Shown: piece after piece, positions 8,436-20,220 of the stretch | How the letters are laid out: each line of letters starts with the position of its first letter | Position numbering within the stretch: position 1 is the first letter of the stretch | NCBI RefSeq assembly: GCF_900048895.1 | Contig: NZ_LT160640.1 | Span: forward strand, 1,256,758-1,320,757 | Length of the DNA stretch: 64,000 nucleotides | Origin: Neglectibacter timonensis | GTDB taxonomy: Bacteria; Bacillota; Clostridia; Oscillospirales; Acutalibacteraceae | Direction of reading: 5' to 3' | Made by a program: the position numbers and the translations under genes | The notes under the pieces: model-generated | Seen by the model: only the letters and a program-made list of their open reading frames with translations | Databases searched by the model: none | Told to the model about the DNA's origin: nothing

Positions 8436-9605
8436 TTACAGCAGCTCCGGCGGCAGGAGGCAGTCTCCGCACCCATGAAATTTTGCAAACCTGCCCGCGC
8501 AGGCGGCCACGGCCTGCCTCAGGGCCCTGGTGTTTCCCACGCCCGACTCCGGCCAGAAACGGCGCACCTCCAGCTCCCCTCTGGCAGTATGCCGCACCGC
8601 TTCAATCCTGCCGGCCAGAATGTCTCCAGAAAGCACGGGTAACACGTAGTATCCGAATTTCCTCTCCTCGGCAGGGGTATAAATTTCCCATTTGTAGTCA
8701 AACCCAAACAGCTCCCGGATGAGATTCCGGTCCCATAGCATGCAGTCCAGCGGAGCCAGAAATTCTGTGCGGGTTCTGCCCTGCGGCGCTTCGTCCAACA
8801 GCGCCAGGTCCTCCTGCAGGCAGTACACAGGCTTTGACAATCCCTCTACCTCCAAAGGCGCAATTTCTCCCTGGGCTGCCAAGCGGGAAAAACAGGAGGT
8901 ACGGCGGGCGCTGTTGAGGCCGTCGATCCCCAAAAAGGCATCGGACGGGCGGTCCCACAGAAAGCCCACCGCGCCGATGCGCCGCTTGACCCGCCAGCAA
9001 AAATAGTCTTCCTCCCGCGCAAAGGGTTCCGGCGCATTCCAAATTTCTTCCGGAAAGCACTCCCGGAAGTCCGCGTAATATTTGACGGTGCCCTCCTTAT
9101 GGTGGATGACAAGCACCCCGCGGAAATAAAGGCTCTCCAGGGCTGCGCGGGAAAGGCGCGTAGATGCCCAGGCCCAGTCCACCTTCCGGTCAAAGGAGAG
9201 CTCCCGGGAACAAACAGCCCCCTTTTCCCGCACAAGGCGCAGCACCTCTTCCTCCACTTCCGCAATCTCCTCCCCGCTGCGCAGACGGCGGCGGAAGGCA
9301 TCCCGGGTACGCCCGAAGCATTTCCAATCCTCTGCGGGAAAGATGGAAAGGTTCTTGTCAAAATAATCCAGCAGCAGCCTGTCCTTGTAAAGCAGGCTGG
9401 AAAGCATTTCCTTCCGGAATCCCGCTACCCTGGACTGCAGCGCCAGCTCGGGGTTTTTTCCGCACACGTCGATGGGGTCGAACTGGATGCAGCCCGCCTG
9501 CCTGATATAGGCAAGCGCCCCCTGCTTTCCCCGGAATCTGTAGGGGCCCCAAAGCCCCTGCTTCTTTAACAGAAACCGGCGTGCCTGTAAATTTGTCACC
9601 TGCAT
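8436..9605 (-). CDS. YcaQ/AlkZ-type winged-helix DNA glycosylase-like protein
   Basis: 389 residues of the HTH_42 superfamily (three winged-helix domains). The N-terminal segment GCIQFDPIDV contains Q-x-D, the catalytic pattern of the YcaQ branch, whose members excise alkylated bases or unhook interstrand crosslinks; AlkZ has QxQ. Further family features are PVYCLQEDLALLDE and LAPLDCMLWDR towards the C-terminus. The start at 9605 (MQVTNLQARR) has AAGGGAG six bases upstream. It stands alone between two terminators. Crosslink repair is inferred from the family; the natural lesion is unknown. Confidence 0.8.
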   Translation of the reverse strand: MQVTNLQARRFLLKKQGLWGPYRFRGKQGALAYIRQAGCIQFDPIDVCGKNPELALQSRVAGFRKEMLSSLLYKDRLLLDYFDKNLSIFPAEDWKCFGRTRDAFRRRLRSGEEIAEVEEEVLRLVREKGAVCSRELSFDRKVDWAWASTRLSRAALESLYFRGVLVIHHKEGTVKYYADFRECFPEEIWNAPEPFAREEDYFCWRVKRRIGAVGFLWDRPSDAFLGIDGLNSARRTSCFSRLAAQGEIAPLEVEGLSKPVYCLQEDLALLDEAPQGRTRTEFLAPLDCMLWDRNLIRELFGFDYKWEIYTPAEERKFGYYVLPVLSGDILAGRIEAVRHTARGELEVRRFWPESGVGNTRALRQAVAACAGRFAKFHGCGDCLLPPELL

Positions 9606-9740
9606 GGTTTTGCTCCCTTTTCTCCTGTTTACCGCAGCCTGAAGCGCAGCGGAGGCCGGAAATCCTCTCCCGGGATTTTCTTTTCTAATCATACAGGAAA
9701 ACCTGAAAAAAGGGAAGAAAAAGAAGATCTTACCCACAGA

Positions 9741-9778
9741 AAAATACCCCTGAAGCCATAACAGCGGCTTCAGGAGTA
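9741..9778 (-). terminator. Terminator of the NlpC/P60-SLH gene
   Basis: Stem 9745-9757 with 9766-9778 (core CCTGAAGCC), T run on the minus strand (9741-9744). The 206-nt gap up to 9811 otherwise shows nothing. Confidence 0.8.
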
Positions 9779-9811
9779 TCCTTTCCTGTCAATTTTCTGA
9801 TTGCTCAGCGG

Positions 9812-11641
9812 TCAGCCTGCCAAATGGAGAAACCGCTGCATCATCACCGCCACTTCAGCGCGGGTGGCCTCTGCCTTGGGTTCCACACGGTTTCCCTCAT
9901 TGCCCTGGATAATCTTGTTCTCTGTGGCCCAGCGCATGGCGTCTAGCGCATAACCGCTCACCCTGCCTGCATCCGCAAATTCATTCAGCGTCTCGGGAGA
10001 ACCCGGCTGCGCTCCGGCATAACGGTACAGCATGGTCACCAGCTGCTCCCTGGTGATCTGCCCGTGGGGGGTTGAGCCGTCGGAAACGCCGTTGCTCACG
10101 GCCCATTCCAGGCCCTTCGAATACCAGGGTTCTCCCGTGGTATCCACGCCGTCAAGCCGCGCCAGAACCGTCATCAGCATGGCCCTGGTCATCAGGCCGT
10201 TGGGACCGAACTCGTTGGTACCGGAGCCGTTAAAAATCTCACGCCTGACGGTTTCATCCACTGCGCTGAAAAACCAGTCCTTGTCAGTAACGTCGGTGAA
10301 CAGCATCCCATTGCCGGTTACGGTGACGGTGGTCACCTCGCTGAGCTTCCCATCCTTTTCCGTAACAGCCCGGTAGGTACAGCCCATTGTCAGTTCAGGC
10401 CCGGTATAGATCATCCCATTGGCCTCCGAAGGCTGGGTGCCGTCCGTGGTAAAATAGATATTGCCGCCAACGGTAGACGTGGAGAGGAGCACCGTGCTGC
10501 CGCTCACCATGACGGAAGGCGCTTTCAGCTCCGTGGTGGCGCCGCCGTTCCCGTTGGAAACATATTCCGCAAACCAGGCGCTCACATAGCCCTCTTTTCC
10601 GGAGGACGTGACGACTTGATACCATTTGGCGGAAGCCTGTCCACCGTTGGAGATGGACTCGCCCTCCACCTCTGTCAGGATTTTCACCTTTGTCCCTTTG
10701 GACATATGGGTGACAACAGAGGAATTGGTGTTGGGTTCTGAACACAGGCGCACCTCGTTCCCAGTGATTTTGCCGTTGTATTCCGGATCCGGGTCTTCGG
10801 AGCCGCCTCCGTAAATCAGCTCATAGGTGCTGTCCTTTCCGCTGTAACCCAAGCTGGAAAGGTAAGAGGCCACCTGGGAAGCGCTGGCATATCCCTCATT
10901 CTCCATGCTGTTGTCCACCGGGATGGGAGCGCCGTCCTCGCCGTATGCAACGCCGTCGCTGCCAATCTGATAGCCGTCCACCTGGGTATCCACGTCATAC
11001 TGATAGTCCGTGTAGTGGTACATGGCCCCGTTCATGGAATACCAGCCGTTGGTGGGATAGCGCAGGCCGTTGTCGAACAGGTGCCAGGCGTTCCAGCTGC
11101 TGTTTTCAGAGATCGCCTGGCGGCGCATGTTGACGCCGTAAGTGCTGTTGTCCACTGCCTCGCCGTTTCCTATGTAGATGCCGATATGCCCATAGATACC
11201 AGTTTCGGGATCTCTGTAGTCCGGCGCGGTGACCGCCAGGCCGTGAATCCGGGGAATCCCGTAGAGCTCATCCAGGTCGCCGTTGAACGCGCAGTTATAC
11301 GTCACCTGAGAAGTGGCTCCGCCGGCGGGGGCCGACATCTTGTTATCGGTGAAGTAGGCATAGAGCAGCCCGGCGCAATCCGACTGCCGGGTCAAATTGC
11401 CGTTTTCATCCTTGACCTGTTCGCCTTTTCCGGCCCCGGCATATAGCCAGCCCTCCACATAGGCTTTGATGCCGTGCTCCGCAAAATGCAGAACAGACCC
11501 TATCTCCGCAGCCTGGGCGTTCAGCGTCAGCCCGGGCAGAGCGTACCCTGTCACACAGAGTACCAGGGCCGCAGCCAACAGCCGCACCCAGCCGCTCCTG
11601 TTTCGGTTTTTCATGCTATGTTTCATTTCTCTCATTCTCAT
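9812..11641 (-). CDS. Secreted NlpC/P60-like protein with SH3 and three SLH repeats
   Basis: 609 residues from the ATG at 11641 (GAAAGGA upstream). A signal peptide with a long hydrophobic stretch ends at about NAQA|AEIG (43-44). The N-terminal domain has the NlpC/P60-type pair SDCAGLLYAYF (Cys89) and GHIGIYIGNG (His152), expected to cut or amidate cell-wall peptides. Then follow a bacterial SH3 domain (about 285-355), a chitobiase/FN3-like repeat with FTTDGTQPS (about 360-430), and three SLH repeats (about 435-609) that should dock it to the secondary cell-wall polymer. It is divergent from a second SLH exoprotein. Substrate unknown. Confidence 0.85.
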   Translation of the reverse strand: MRMREMKHSMKNRNRSGWVRLLAAALVLCVTGYALPGLTLNAQAAEIGSVLHFAEHGIKAYVEGWLYAGAGKGEQVKDENGNLTRQSDCAGLLYAYFTDNKMSAPAGGATSQVTYNCAFNGDLDELYGIPRIHGLAVTAPDYRDPETGIYGHIGIYIGNGEAVDNSTYGVNMRRQAISENSSWNAWHLFDNGLRYPTNGWYSMNGAMYHYTDYQYDVDTQVDGYQIGSDGVAYGEDGAPIPVDNSMENEGYASASQVASYLSSLGYSGKDSTYELIYGGGSEDPDPEYNGKITGNEVRLCSEPNTNSSVVTHMSKGTKVKILTEVEGESISNGGQASAKWYQVVTSSGKEGYVSAWFAEYVSNGNGGATTELKAPSVMVSGSTVLLSTSTVGGNIYFTTDGTQPSEANGMIYTGPELTMGCTYRAVTEKDGKLSEVTTVTVTGNGMLFTDVTDKDWFFSAVDETVRREIFNGSGTNEFGPNGLMTRAMLMTVLARLDGVDTTGEPWYSKGLEWAVSNGVSDGSTPHGQITREQLVTMLYRYAGAQPGSPETLNEFADAGRVSGYALDAMRWATENKIIQGNEGNRVEPKAEATRAEVAVMMQRFLHLAG

Positions 11642-11724
11642 ACGCAGGGAATCCTTTCTCCGATGGAACATGGATGCAGAAGCCTGTTCCGCTTATTTCC
11701 TCTCAAAAGTTACAAATTGGTTAC

Positions 11725-11753
11725 ATTTTACCATAAAGTATCCGGAATTGCAA
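11725..11753 (-). promoter_or_regulatory. Promoter of the NlpC/P60-SLH gene
   Basis: Minus strand TTGCAA (11748-11753), 17-bp spacer, TAAAAT (11725-11730). Confidence 0.65.
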
Positions 11754-11878
11754 GCGCAATCCCTTTATTTGACATAACTTGTTCAGGAAAAGGCGATTTT
11801 CCTGAATCTTTTTAGAATAAAACTCATTCCATGTTTACAAAATTTCAAAACGGAGCTTATCTCTTCCCCGGAAAAGGA

Positions 11879-11907
11879 TTGACAACCGTTTCCCATTCAG
11901 GGATAAT
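11879..11907 (+). promoter_or_regulatory. Promoter of the transglutaminase-SLH gene
   Basis: Plus strand TTGACA (11879-11884), 17-bp spacer, GATAAT (11902-11907); about 110 nt of leader before the ATG at 12017. Confidence 0.75.
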
Positions 11908-12016
11908 GGAACCAAATTGGAACAGCCTGGAGAGCAGAGGAATCTCCATATGGCCTTTTGTTCCGCCGTACCTTCCGCAGAGGGTCTCGGTTCGGAGAAA
12001 GGATGGAATAAAAACG

Positions 12017-13708
12017 ATGAAAATTTGGAAAAAAGCGCTGAGCCTCCTGCTGGCTTTGGCTTTGCTGGCAGCCGCACTGCCTTTTACAGCCCTGGCGGCA
12101 GAAGGAGGTTATGTCCCGGAGGAAGCTGTGGCAGCAGAATATCCCGAGGAAACTGACGGTGGATTTTCCCTGCGGTCCGCCGAAGAAGACCTGGAGAATG
12201 CGGCGGAGCTTTTCACTGCTCCGGCTCCGGGAACAGGCTCGTTTTACGAACAGCTGAACACTCGCGCCAAAGCCTGCTATGAAGCGCTCAGCGGGATGAC
12301 CTTGGAACGCATCACAGACGGTCAGGATGCCGACGGCTATTTAACTCTCTCAGCCCATGTTGAGGGCGCTTACGGCCTGCGCCTTGCCGGCAGCTTTGAC
12401 GCCCAGCGGAAATTTACCCTTTCTTCCACATCGGAGCCCGTGCTCTATTCTCTATATACCGATTTGCTGTCCGCCTTGGTGGCATACCGCTTTGATCACC
12501 CCGAAGTTTTCTGGGCTTCCCGCATGAGATACGGCTACCAGTGGAGCAAGGTCAATTCCACCAGCGTGAAGGTCACCGGCATCACCTACGGCTTTGAGAT
12601 GGTCTACGGCGGCCGGGAAACGGAAATGGCGGCAGAGATGGAAGAAGCTGTGCAGCAGCTGCTTCTGGAAATCGACCAGACCGCGGACCGGTACACCCAG
12701 GTCAAGGCGGCGCACGACCTTTTGGCAGCGCGCAACATCTATGCCGAGGGCGAACTGGACGACAATTCCAAAAGCCTGTCCCACACCGCCTACAGCGCCC
12801 TGGTGGAGAACAGCGGAGCCTCCCCTGTCTGCGACGGCTACTCCAAGGCCTTCAAAGTACTCTGCGACCGGCTGGAGATTCCCTGCGTACTTGCCGTCAG
12901 CGAAAATCACATGTGGAATAACGTGAAAATGGACGACGGGGAATGGTACAATCTGGATCTCACCTGGGACGACGCGGGGGATGAGGTTTCCCACACCTAT
13001 TTTCTGATCGGTTCCCAAACAAAGGCGGGGCTCGTCCCCTTCTGTGAGGAACCCGAGCATAGGGAACAGAATCCCTATACTGCTCCGGCAAAGCACAGCG
13101 ACGTTTCTCTCTCCTATCCGGAGAAAAACCGGAAAGCCTACGAATATCAAGGCGGCAACTATCCGCCCCTCACCTTCCCGGATGTAAAGCGCAGCGCCTG
13201 GTATTATGAGACCGTAGAGACAGCTTACCGGCTGAATCTCTTCGGCGGAAACAACGAGGGCCTCTTCGAACCGGACCGGAAAATTACCCGCGCAGAATTC
13301 GCCAAGGTGATGGCCGCTTTGCTGGGGGCAGACCTCAGCGGCTACGGCGGCGCTTCTTATACCGATGTGGCGGAAACAGCATGGTATGCGCCGGCTGTCG
13401 CCTGGGCCAAAGAAAACGGCGTGATGAACGGCTATGGCGACACTTTCCGTCCCGACGCCCCCATCACCCGCGAGGAGATGTGCAAGGTCTTTTTCAACAT
13501 CCTGTCACCCAACCTGGAAAGCCCTGCTTCCGGAACCTTTCAGGATGACCGGGCAATTTCCGGCTGGGCCCGGGAGGCTGTTTATTACTGCTCCGGCCTG
13601 GGTCTCATCCAGGGGGATGAACACAGCCGCTGCAACCCCGGCAGCAGCACGCTGCGCAGCGAGGCAGCCACCGTATTTGTGCGCTGCTCAAAGCTGACGG
13701 CAGCCTGA
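12017..13708 (+). CDS. Secreted transglutaminase-like protein with three SLH repeats
   Basis: 563 residues. Start at 12017 (MKIWKKALSL) with GAAAGGATGG upstream; signal peptide ends near TALA|AEGG (28-29). The central transglutaminase-like domain keeps a Cys-His-Asp triad: SPVCDGYSKAF (Cys272), ENHMWN (His298) and LDLTWDD (Asp314). Such domains act as peptidases or crosslinkers of surface proteins. Three SLH repeats follow (about 395-563: FPDVKRSAWYYETVETA, YTDVAETAWYAPAVAWA, FQDDRAISGWAREAVYYC). Its divergent neighbour carries the same anchor, so both should sit on the same wall polymer. Substrate unknown. Confidence 0.86.
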   Translation: MKIWKKALSLLLALALLAAALPFTALAAEGGYVPEEAVAAEYPEETDGGFSLRSAEEDLENAAELFTAPAPGTGSFYEQLNTRAKACYEALSGMTLERITDGQDADGYLTLSAHVEGAYGLRLAGSFDAQRKFTLSSTSEPVLYSLYTDLLSALVAYRFDHPEVFWASRMRYGYQWSKVNSTSVKVTGITYGFEMVYGGRETEMAAEMEEAVQQLLLEIDQTADRYTQVKAAHDLLAARNIYAEGELDDNSKSLSHTAYSALVENSGASPVCDGYSKAFKVLCDRLEIPCVLAVSENHMWNNVKMDDGEWYNLDLTWDDAGDEVSHTYFLIGSQTKAGLVPFCEEPEHREQNPYTAPAKHSDVSLSYPEKNRKAYEYQGGNYPPLTFPDVKRSAWYYETVETAYRLNLFGGNNEGLFEPDRKITRAEFAKVMAALLGADLSGYGGASYTDVAETAWYAPAVAWAKENGVMNGYGDTFRPDAPITREEMCKVFFNILSPNLESPASGTFQDDRAISGWAREAVYYCSGLGLIQGDEHSRCNPGSSTLRSEAATVFVRCSKLTAA

Positions 13709-13836
13709 AAAGCCCCGCATCCGGCAATTTGGGAAGGCGAGACAAGCCCAGGCAGCCGCTGAACAAATCGTACCCGACGGTTTGACACTTCTCTTATTTT
13801 GCATTGAACAAAAAAGCCCCTATTCTAACGGGAAAG

Positions 13837-13884
13837 AAAACACCTTTGAAAATGGCTGTTACCAGCCAAATTCAAAGGTGTTTT
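13837..13884. terminator. Bidirectional terminator
   Basis: Arms AAAACACCTTTGAA (13837-13850) and its complement (13871-13884), with an inner TGGCT/AGCCA stem and T/A tails on both sides. It separates the convergent SLH and DUF3795-like genes. Confidence 0.85.
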
Positions 13885-13970
13885 TGTATCATTTTCTCTG
13901 AGGCGCTATTTGCAGCAGAACCTTCCCATCGGCCAACCATTCTGACCGTGCCGCACTTGGCCGGCAGAGC

Positions 13971-14396
13971 TCAGCACTCCGGAAGCTTCCACCCCAACCC
14001 GCATTCACTGCATTGGGCGTCATGCAGGGAAACCACGCCGCCGCAAGCCGGACAGGCGTACCTTTTCCGCTCCCTATCCAGGAAAGCTGCCTCCCCACAG
14101 GCCCTCACAAACCGCCCCTGTTCCATCAGGCTAATCCCGTAACGACGGGTATAAAGTTTTTCCAGATTTTCCAGCTTCCTGCAGGGATACCCAGGGCATT
14201 CCGCGCAATAGACGAGTCCTTTTTCAGCTGCGCAGTTTTTGATTTCGCATTTGCGGCAATGGCCTGGTTTGTTTTGCCCGCTGCTCCTGCATCCCTCGCA
14301 AGGCTTTTTGCAGGCACAGTGCCGGTAACAAACCATGCAGTCCATCCCGCAGGGAGCAATCAGCAGCGGATCCCGTTCCTGCTCCGCCATCTTCAT
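13971..14396 (-). CDS. DUF3795-like Cys-rich protein
   Basis: 141 residues. The N-terminal part matches the DUF3795 pattern: APCGMDCMVCYRH, then CEGC, CRKCEIKNC and YCAECPGYPCRKL, which probably bind zinc or an Fe-S cluster. A C-terminal zinc ribbon (CPACGG...CSECG) is added. GAGGGAG lies nine bases before the ATG. It follows a small zinc-ribbon protein by 26 nt on the same strand and is likely co-transcribed with it. Function unknown. Confidence 0.75.
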   Translation of the reverse strand: MKMAEQERDPLLIAPCGMDCMVCYRHCACKKPCEGCRSSGQNKPGHCRKCEIKNCAAEKGLVYCAECPGYPCRKLENLEKLYTRRYGISLMEQGRFVRACGEAAFLDRERKRYACPACGGVVSLHDAQCSECGLGWKLPEC

Positions 14397-14422
14397 TTAC
14401 CCGTTCTCCCTCTCTTGCCTGC

Positions 14423-14683
14423 TCAGCGCCAGCGCTTGAGCTGGGGAAAAAATTGACGCATCTGCTTTTTCGCTTCTTCCTCTTCCATACCGGGATTGGA
14501 CGCAACCATAGGCGCCGCGCAGAAGTCGATCATCTCCTCCATGGTGCAATCGGCGGTGAAGGCGCCGTCCTTATAGCAATAGACACAGTAATCTTCAGAA
14601 AGCTTTCCATCCTTTTCCGTGCCGAAGTCCTCAGTTTTCGTCAGGGGCATACCACAGCTTTGACAGAATTTCATGTCTTCCAT
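14423..14683 (-). CDS. Small zinc-ribbon protein
   Basis: 86 residues starting at 14683 (MEDMKFCQSCG), with GAAAGGAAG seven bases upstream. CQSCGMPL and YCVYCYKDG form one four-Cys zinc site, matching the 'putative zinc ribbon' family seen in many Firmicutes. The C-terminal half is helical and charged. Upstream of the DUF3795-like gene in the same apparent operon. Function unknown. Confidence 0.72.
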   Translation of the reverse strand: MEDMKFCQSCGMPLTKTEDFGTEKDGKLSEDYCVYCYKDGAFTADCTMEEMIDFCAAPMVASNPGMEEEEAKKQMRQFFPQLKRWR

Positions 14684-14865
14684 TTTTATCTTCCTTTCTT
14701 TCCTCTGTTTTTTCATAACACAGCGCAGGGCGAGCTTCCTCCCCATCCGCTTTGTCTGCTTTCAGTTTACAGGGCAAAATATGACAGCAGTGTGTCATAT
14801 TCAAAAAGAGGGAGAAAAATACACTTTCCCCCTCCTTTCCGTTCTACAGTCCTGTCATTTCGAAG

Positions 14866-15342
14866 TCATCCTGGAAGCTCATATCTCAGCTTCTCTCGTT
14901 CTATGGGCTGAAAGCCCACGGACAGGAACATCTGCCGGCTCTGGCGGTTGAACTCATACACCTCTGCATCCACATAACGCCAGCCCACCTCTTTTGCCCG
15001 TCCCAGCAGACAGGCAACCGCTTTGCGCCCGATGTGCCTGTTCTGACATTCCTTGCATAGTACTACCGAAATCATACCGTTCCACAGGGAGATATCGCCC
15101 GCCAGACGCCACCTTCCCTTTTCTTTCACTTTGATATAGTAGCATTCGCCTTTTGAAGAAAGGAACCGGTACATTCTGCCAAGGCGTTCCCGGTCATACG
15201 GCACGGCGGCGCCGTCCACCTGTTTGCACAGCCCTGGATCCTGATACCATTTTAGGGTACAGCGATAGTAGGGATAGTACTTCACCAGAGAAATCCCTTC
15301 CTCAACCGCTATTTCCTTTGGCTGACAATAACCCTCTATCAT
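14866..15342 (-). CDS. GNAT-family acetyltransferase
   Basis: 158 residues. GNAT fold with the acetyl-CoA-binding segment NRHIGRKAVACLLGRA (variant of Q/RxxGxG/A) and the C-terminal NRQSRQMFLSVGFQPIER. Start at 15342 (MIEGYCQ), with GGAGG seven bases upstream. It probably acetylates an amine; substrate unknown. Stands alone. Confidence 0.75.
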   Translation of the reverse strand: MIEGYCQPKEIAVEEGISLVKYYPYYRCTLKWYQDPGLCKQVDGAAVPYDRERLGRMYRFLSSKGECYYIKVKEKGRWRLAGDISLWNGMISVVLCKECQNRHIGRKAVACLLGRAKEVGWRYVDAEVYEFNRQSRQMFLSVGFQPIEREKLRYELPG

Positions 15343-15391
15343 CGCCCTTCCTCCCATCTCATACCCGGACGCCTTTCTACCTGAGCCGCAG

Positions 15392-17659
<2,268 letters not shown>

Positions 17660-17661
17660 TT

Positions 17662-20220
17662 ATGAAGGTAACCGATCTGCGTGCCAGCCACTTTACAGAG
17701 CCCCTGGGTATGGGCCTTTCTCCCCTCTCCCTCTCCTGGGTCACAGAGGATACGAAAAGCAAAAAACAGGAAGCAGCCCAGATTAAAATTTGGACGGAGG
17801 AAGGTCCTGTCTATGACAGCGGCAGGCAGAAAACCATCAGCTCCCTGGGATTTGAGCCGGCGCTGGTCCTGCTGCCCCGCACCCGCTATTTCTGGAACGT
17901 CACAGTCTGGGGCGACGCAGGCGACAGCGGCAGCGCTCAGTCCTGGTTTGAAACCGCCAAAGAGGGAGAAGCCTGGGCCGCCAAGTGGATCACCTCCACT
18001 TTCCCTAAGGACGAGCATTTCCTTCTCACCCGTAATTTCACAGCAGGCAGCGCCCTGGAATCTGCCCGAATCTATGCCTGTGGCCTGGGTATCTATGAAC
18101 TGGAGGTCAATGGAAAGAAGGCCGGAGACGAATACCTGCTGCCCGGCTTCCATTGCTATGACATGATGCTGCAGTACCAAACCTTTGATGTAACCGCCCT
18201 GCTGCAGGATGGTGAAAACACTTTGGGAGCTTCTCTGGCCCCTGGTTGGTATAAAGGCAGTATGACCTTTGACCGGCAGGAGAACATTTACGGGGATACC
18301 ATGAAATTCCTCTGCGAGCTCCATCTCCGTTACCAGGACGGTCATGAAGAAGTCTTGGCTTCTGACGGAAGCTGGCGCTGCCTGCCCTCCCCAGTTTTGG
18401 AAAGCAATATTTACGACGGCGAAATCTTCGACGCAGCCAGGCGGATTCCCGACTGGTCTGTTCCCGGCTGCCAGGCTGAAAGCTTCCCTGTACAGGTGCT
18501 GGAGGACGGCGCCGAGCTGCTTACCGCCCGTATCGATCCCAAAATCGTCTGCAAGTATACCTTCGCTCCCAAAGAAATCCTCCACACCAAAAGGGGCGAA
18601 ACCGTGCTGGATTTCGGCCAGAACATGACGGGCTGGGTAGAATTTGAAGCGCACGAGCCTGCGGGGACAAAGATTAAGCTGTCTTACGGGGAAATTCTTC
18701 AGGAGGAGTGCTTCTACCGGGACAACCTGCGCACCGCCAAGTGCGAATACCTTTACATTTCAGATGGAAGCCCTGCCCATGTGCGCCCCCATTTCACCTT
18801 CTACGGCTTCCGCTATGTAAAGGTGGAGGGCGTCACAGATGTAAAGGCAGAAGACTTCACTGCCTGCCATATCCGTTCCGATATCGATCCTATCGGTTCC
18901 ATTGAAACCGGGAACACAGAGGTAAACCAGCTGTTCCAAAACGCTATGTGGGGCCAGTTTGACAATTTTCTGGATATCCCCACCGACTGCCCCCAACGTG
19001 ACGAACGTCTGGGCTGGACGGGCGATGCCGCCCTAATCTGCGGTACTGCCTGCAAAAACCTGTATATGCCCGCATTCTTCCATCATTACCTGAAAAATGT
19101 AGCGCTGGAAGAAGCCTATCATGACGGCGCGGTTCCCGTATTTGTTCCCATGACAAAGCTCAAGAACGCCCAGGACGGCGCCCTCTGGTTTGAAAACGCC
19201 TTTCAGGGTACCGCCATCTGGAGCGATGTGGCCACTCTTCTTCCCTGGGCCCTCTACGAAAATTACGGGGACAAGAACCTGCTGCGCGCCCATTACCCCA
19301 TTATGAAAACTTGGGTGGAACGAATCCGTAGGGACGATGAAGCGGATGGAGGACGCGGCCTCTGGCTGCGTGGCATGCAGCTTGGCGATTGGCTGGCATT
19401 GGATACCGACGACCAGCAGAACCCCTTGGGCGCCACCAGTCTGCCCTATACTGCTACCGCCTTCTACTACTATTCCGCCTCTCTCACTGCGAAAGCCGCC
19501 AAGGCTTTGGGCTTAACAGCAGACGCTGAGGAATACTCTGCACTTTGCAGGAAAATCAAGGCTGCCATTCTCTCCGAGTATTTCCAGCCGGACGGTTCCT
19601 TTAAAATTGAGGGCACCCAGACTGCCTGTGTGCTCAGCCTATTCTTGGGGCTCTATCCCGACGGAGCCAAGGAAAGGGTGACCGCTCAGCTGAAGAAAAG
19701 GCTGGAAGCCAAAAACATGCATCTGGATACCGGTTTCTGCGGCACCCCCTTCCTGTGCCGGGTCCTCTCGGAAAATGGTCACAATGAGATTGCCTACACC
19801 CTGCTTCTCAACGACGATTTTCCAAGCTGGCTGTATGAAGTAAAAATGGGAGCCACCACTGTCTGGGAACGCTGGAACTCCGTACTGCCGGACGGCAGCA
19901 TCAGCGGCACCGGTATGAACAGCCTGAACCACTATGCCTACGGCTCCATTGTAGATTGGATGTACCGCAACGTATGCGGCCTGAATCCCTGTGAGGAGGC
20001 CCCCGGTTACAAAAAAGCTGTTATCCGGCCCCAGCCGGACCCGCGTATCGGAAAAGCGGAAATGAAAATGCATACTGCTTCCGGACTGTATGAATCAGCC
20101 TGGTATTATGAGGACGGAGGTATCCGCTTTGAGATCACCGTGCCCTTTGACTGTGAAGCAGTTCTGATTTTGCCCGACGGCAGAGAATACCAGCTCACTG
20201 CAGGGAACTATCGTTTCTGA
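17662..20220 (+). CDS. GH78 alpha-L-rhamnosidase
   Basis: 852 residues, no signal peptide. An N-terminal beta domain (about 1-110), rhamnosidase N and B beta domains (130-400), an (alpha/alpha)6 catalytic barrel (420-765) with the hallmark DCPQRDERLGWTGDA carrying conserved acidic residues, and a C-terminal beta-sandwich (about 770-852). It releases terminal rhamnose from flavonoid glycosides or pectin fragments; a cytosolic site implies uptake first. AGAAAGGACG precedes the ATG. Near abfA, it points to use of rhamnogalacturonan or plant glycosides. Confidence 0.93.
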   Translation: MKVTDLRASHFTEPLGMGLSPLSLSWVTEDTKSKKQEAAQIKIWTEEGPVYDSGRQKTISSLGFEPALVLLPRTRYFWNVTVWGDAGDSGSAQSWFETAKEGEAWAAKWITSTFPKDEHFLLTRNFTAGSALESARIYACGLGIYELEVNGKKAGDEYLLPGFHCYDMMLQYQTFDVTALLQDGENTLGASLAPGWYKGSMTFDRQENIYGDTMKFLCELHLRYQDGHEEVLASDGSWRCLPSPVLESNIYDGEIFDAARRIPDWSVPGCQAESFPVQVLEDGAELLTARIDPKIVCKYTFAPKEILHTKRGETVLDFGQNMTGWVEFEAHEPAGTKIKLSYGEILQEECFYRDNLRTAKCEYLYISDGSPAHVRPHFTFYGFRYVKVEGVTDVKAEDFTACHIRSDIDPIGSIETGNTEVNQLFQNAMWGQFDNFLDIPTDCPQRDERLGWTGDAALICGTACKNLYMPAFFHHYLKNVALEEAYHDGAVPVFVPMTKLKNAQDGALWFENAFQGTAIWSDVATLLPWALYENYGDKNLLRAHYPIMKTWVERIRRDDEADGGRGLWLRGMQLGDWLALDTDDQQNPLGATSLPYTATAFYYYSASLTAKAAKALGLTADAEEYSALCRKIKAAILSEYFQPDGSFKIEGTQTACVLSLFLGLYPDGAKERVTAQLKKRLEAKNMHLDTGFCGTPFLCRVLSENGHNEIAYTLLLNDDFPSWLYEVKMGATTVWERWNSVLPDGSISGTGMNSLNHYAYGSIVDWMYRNVCGLNPCEEAPGYKKAVIRPQPDPRIGKAEMKMHTASGLYESAWYYEDGGIRFEITVPFDCEAVLILPDGREYQLTAGNYRF

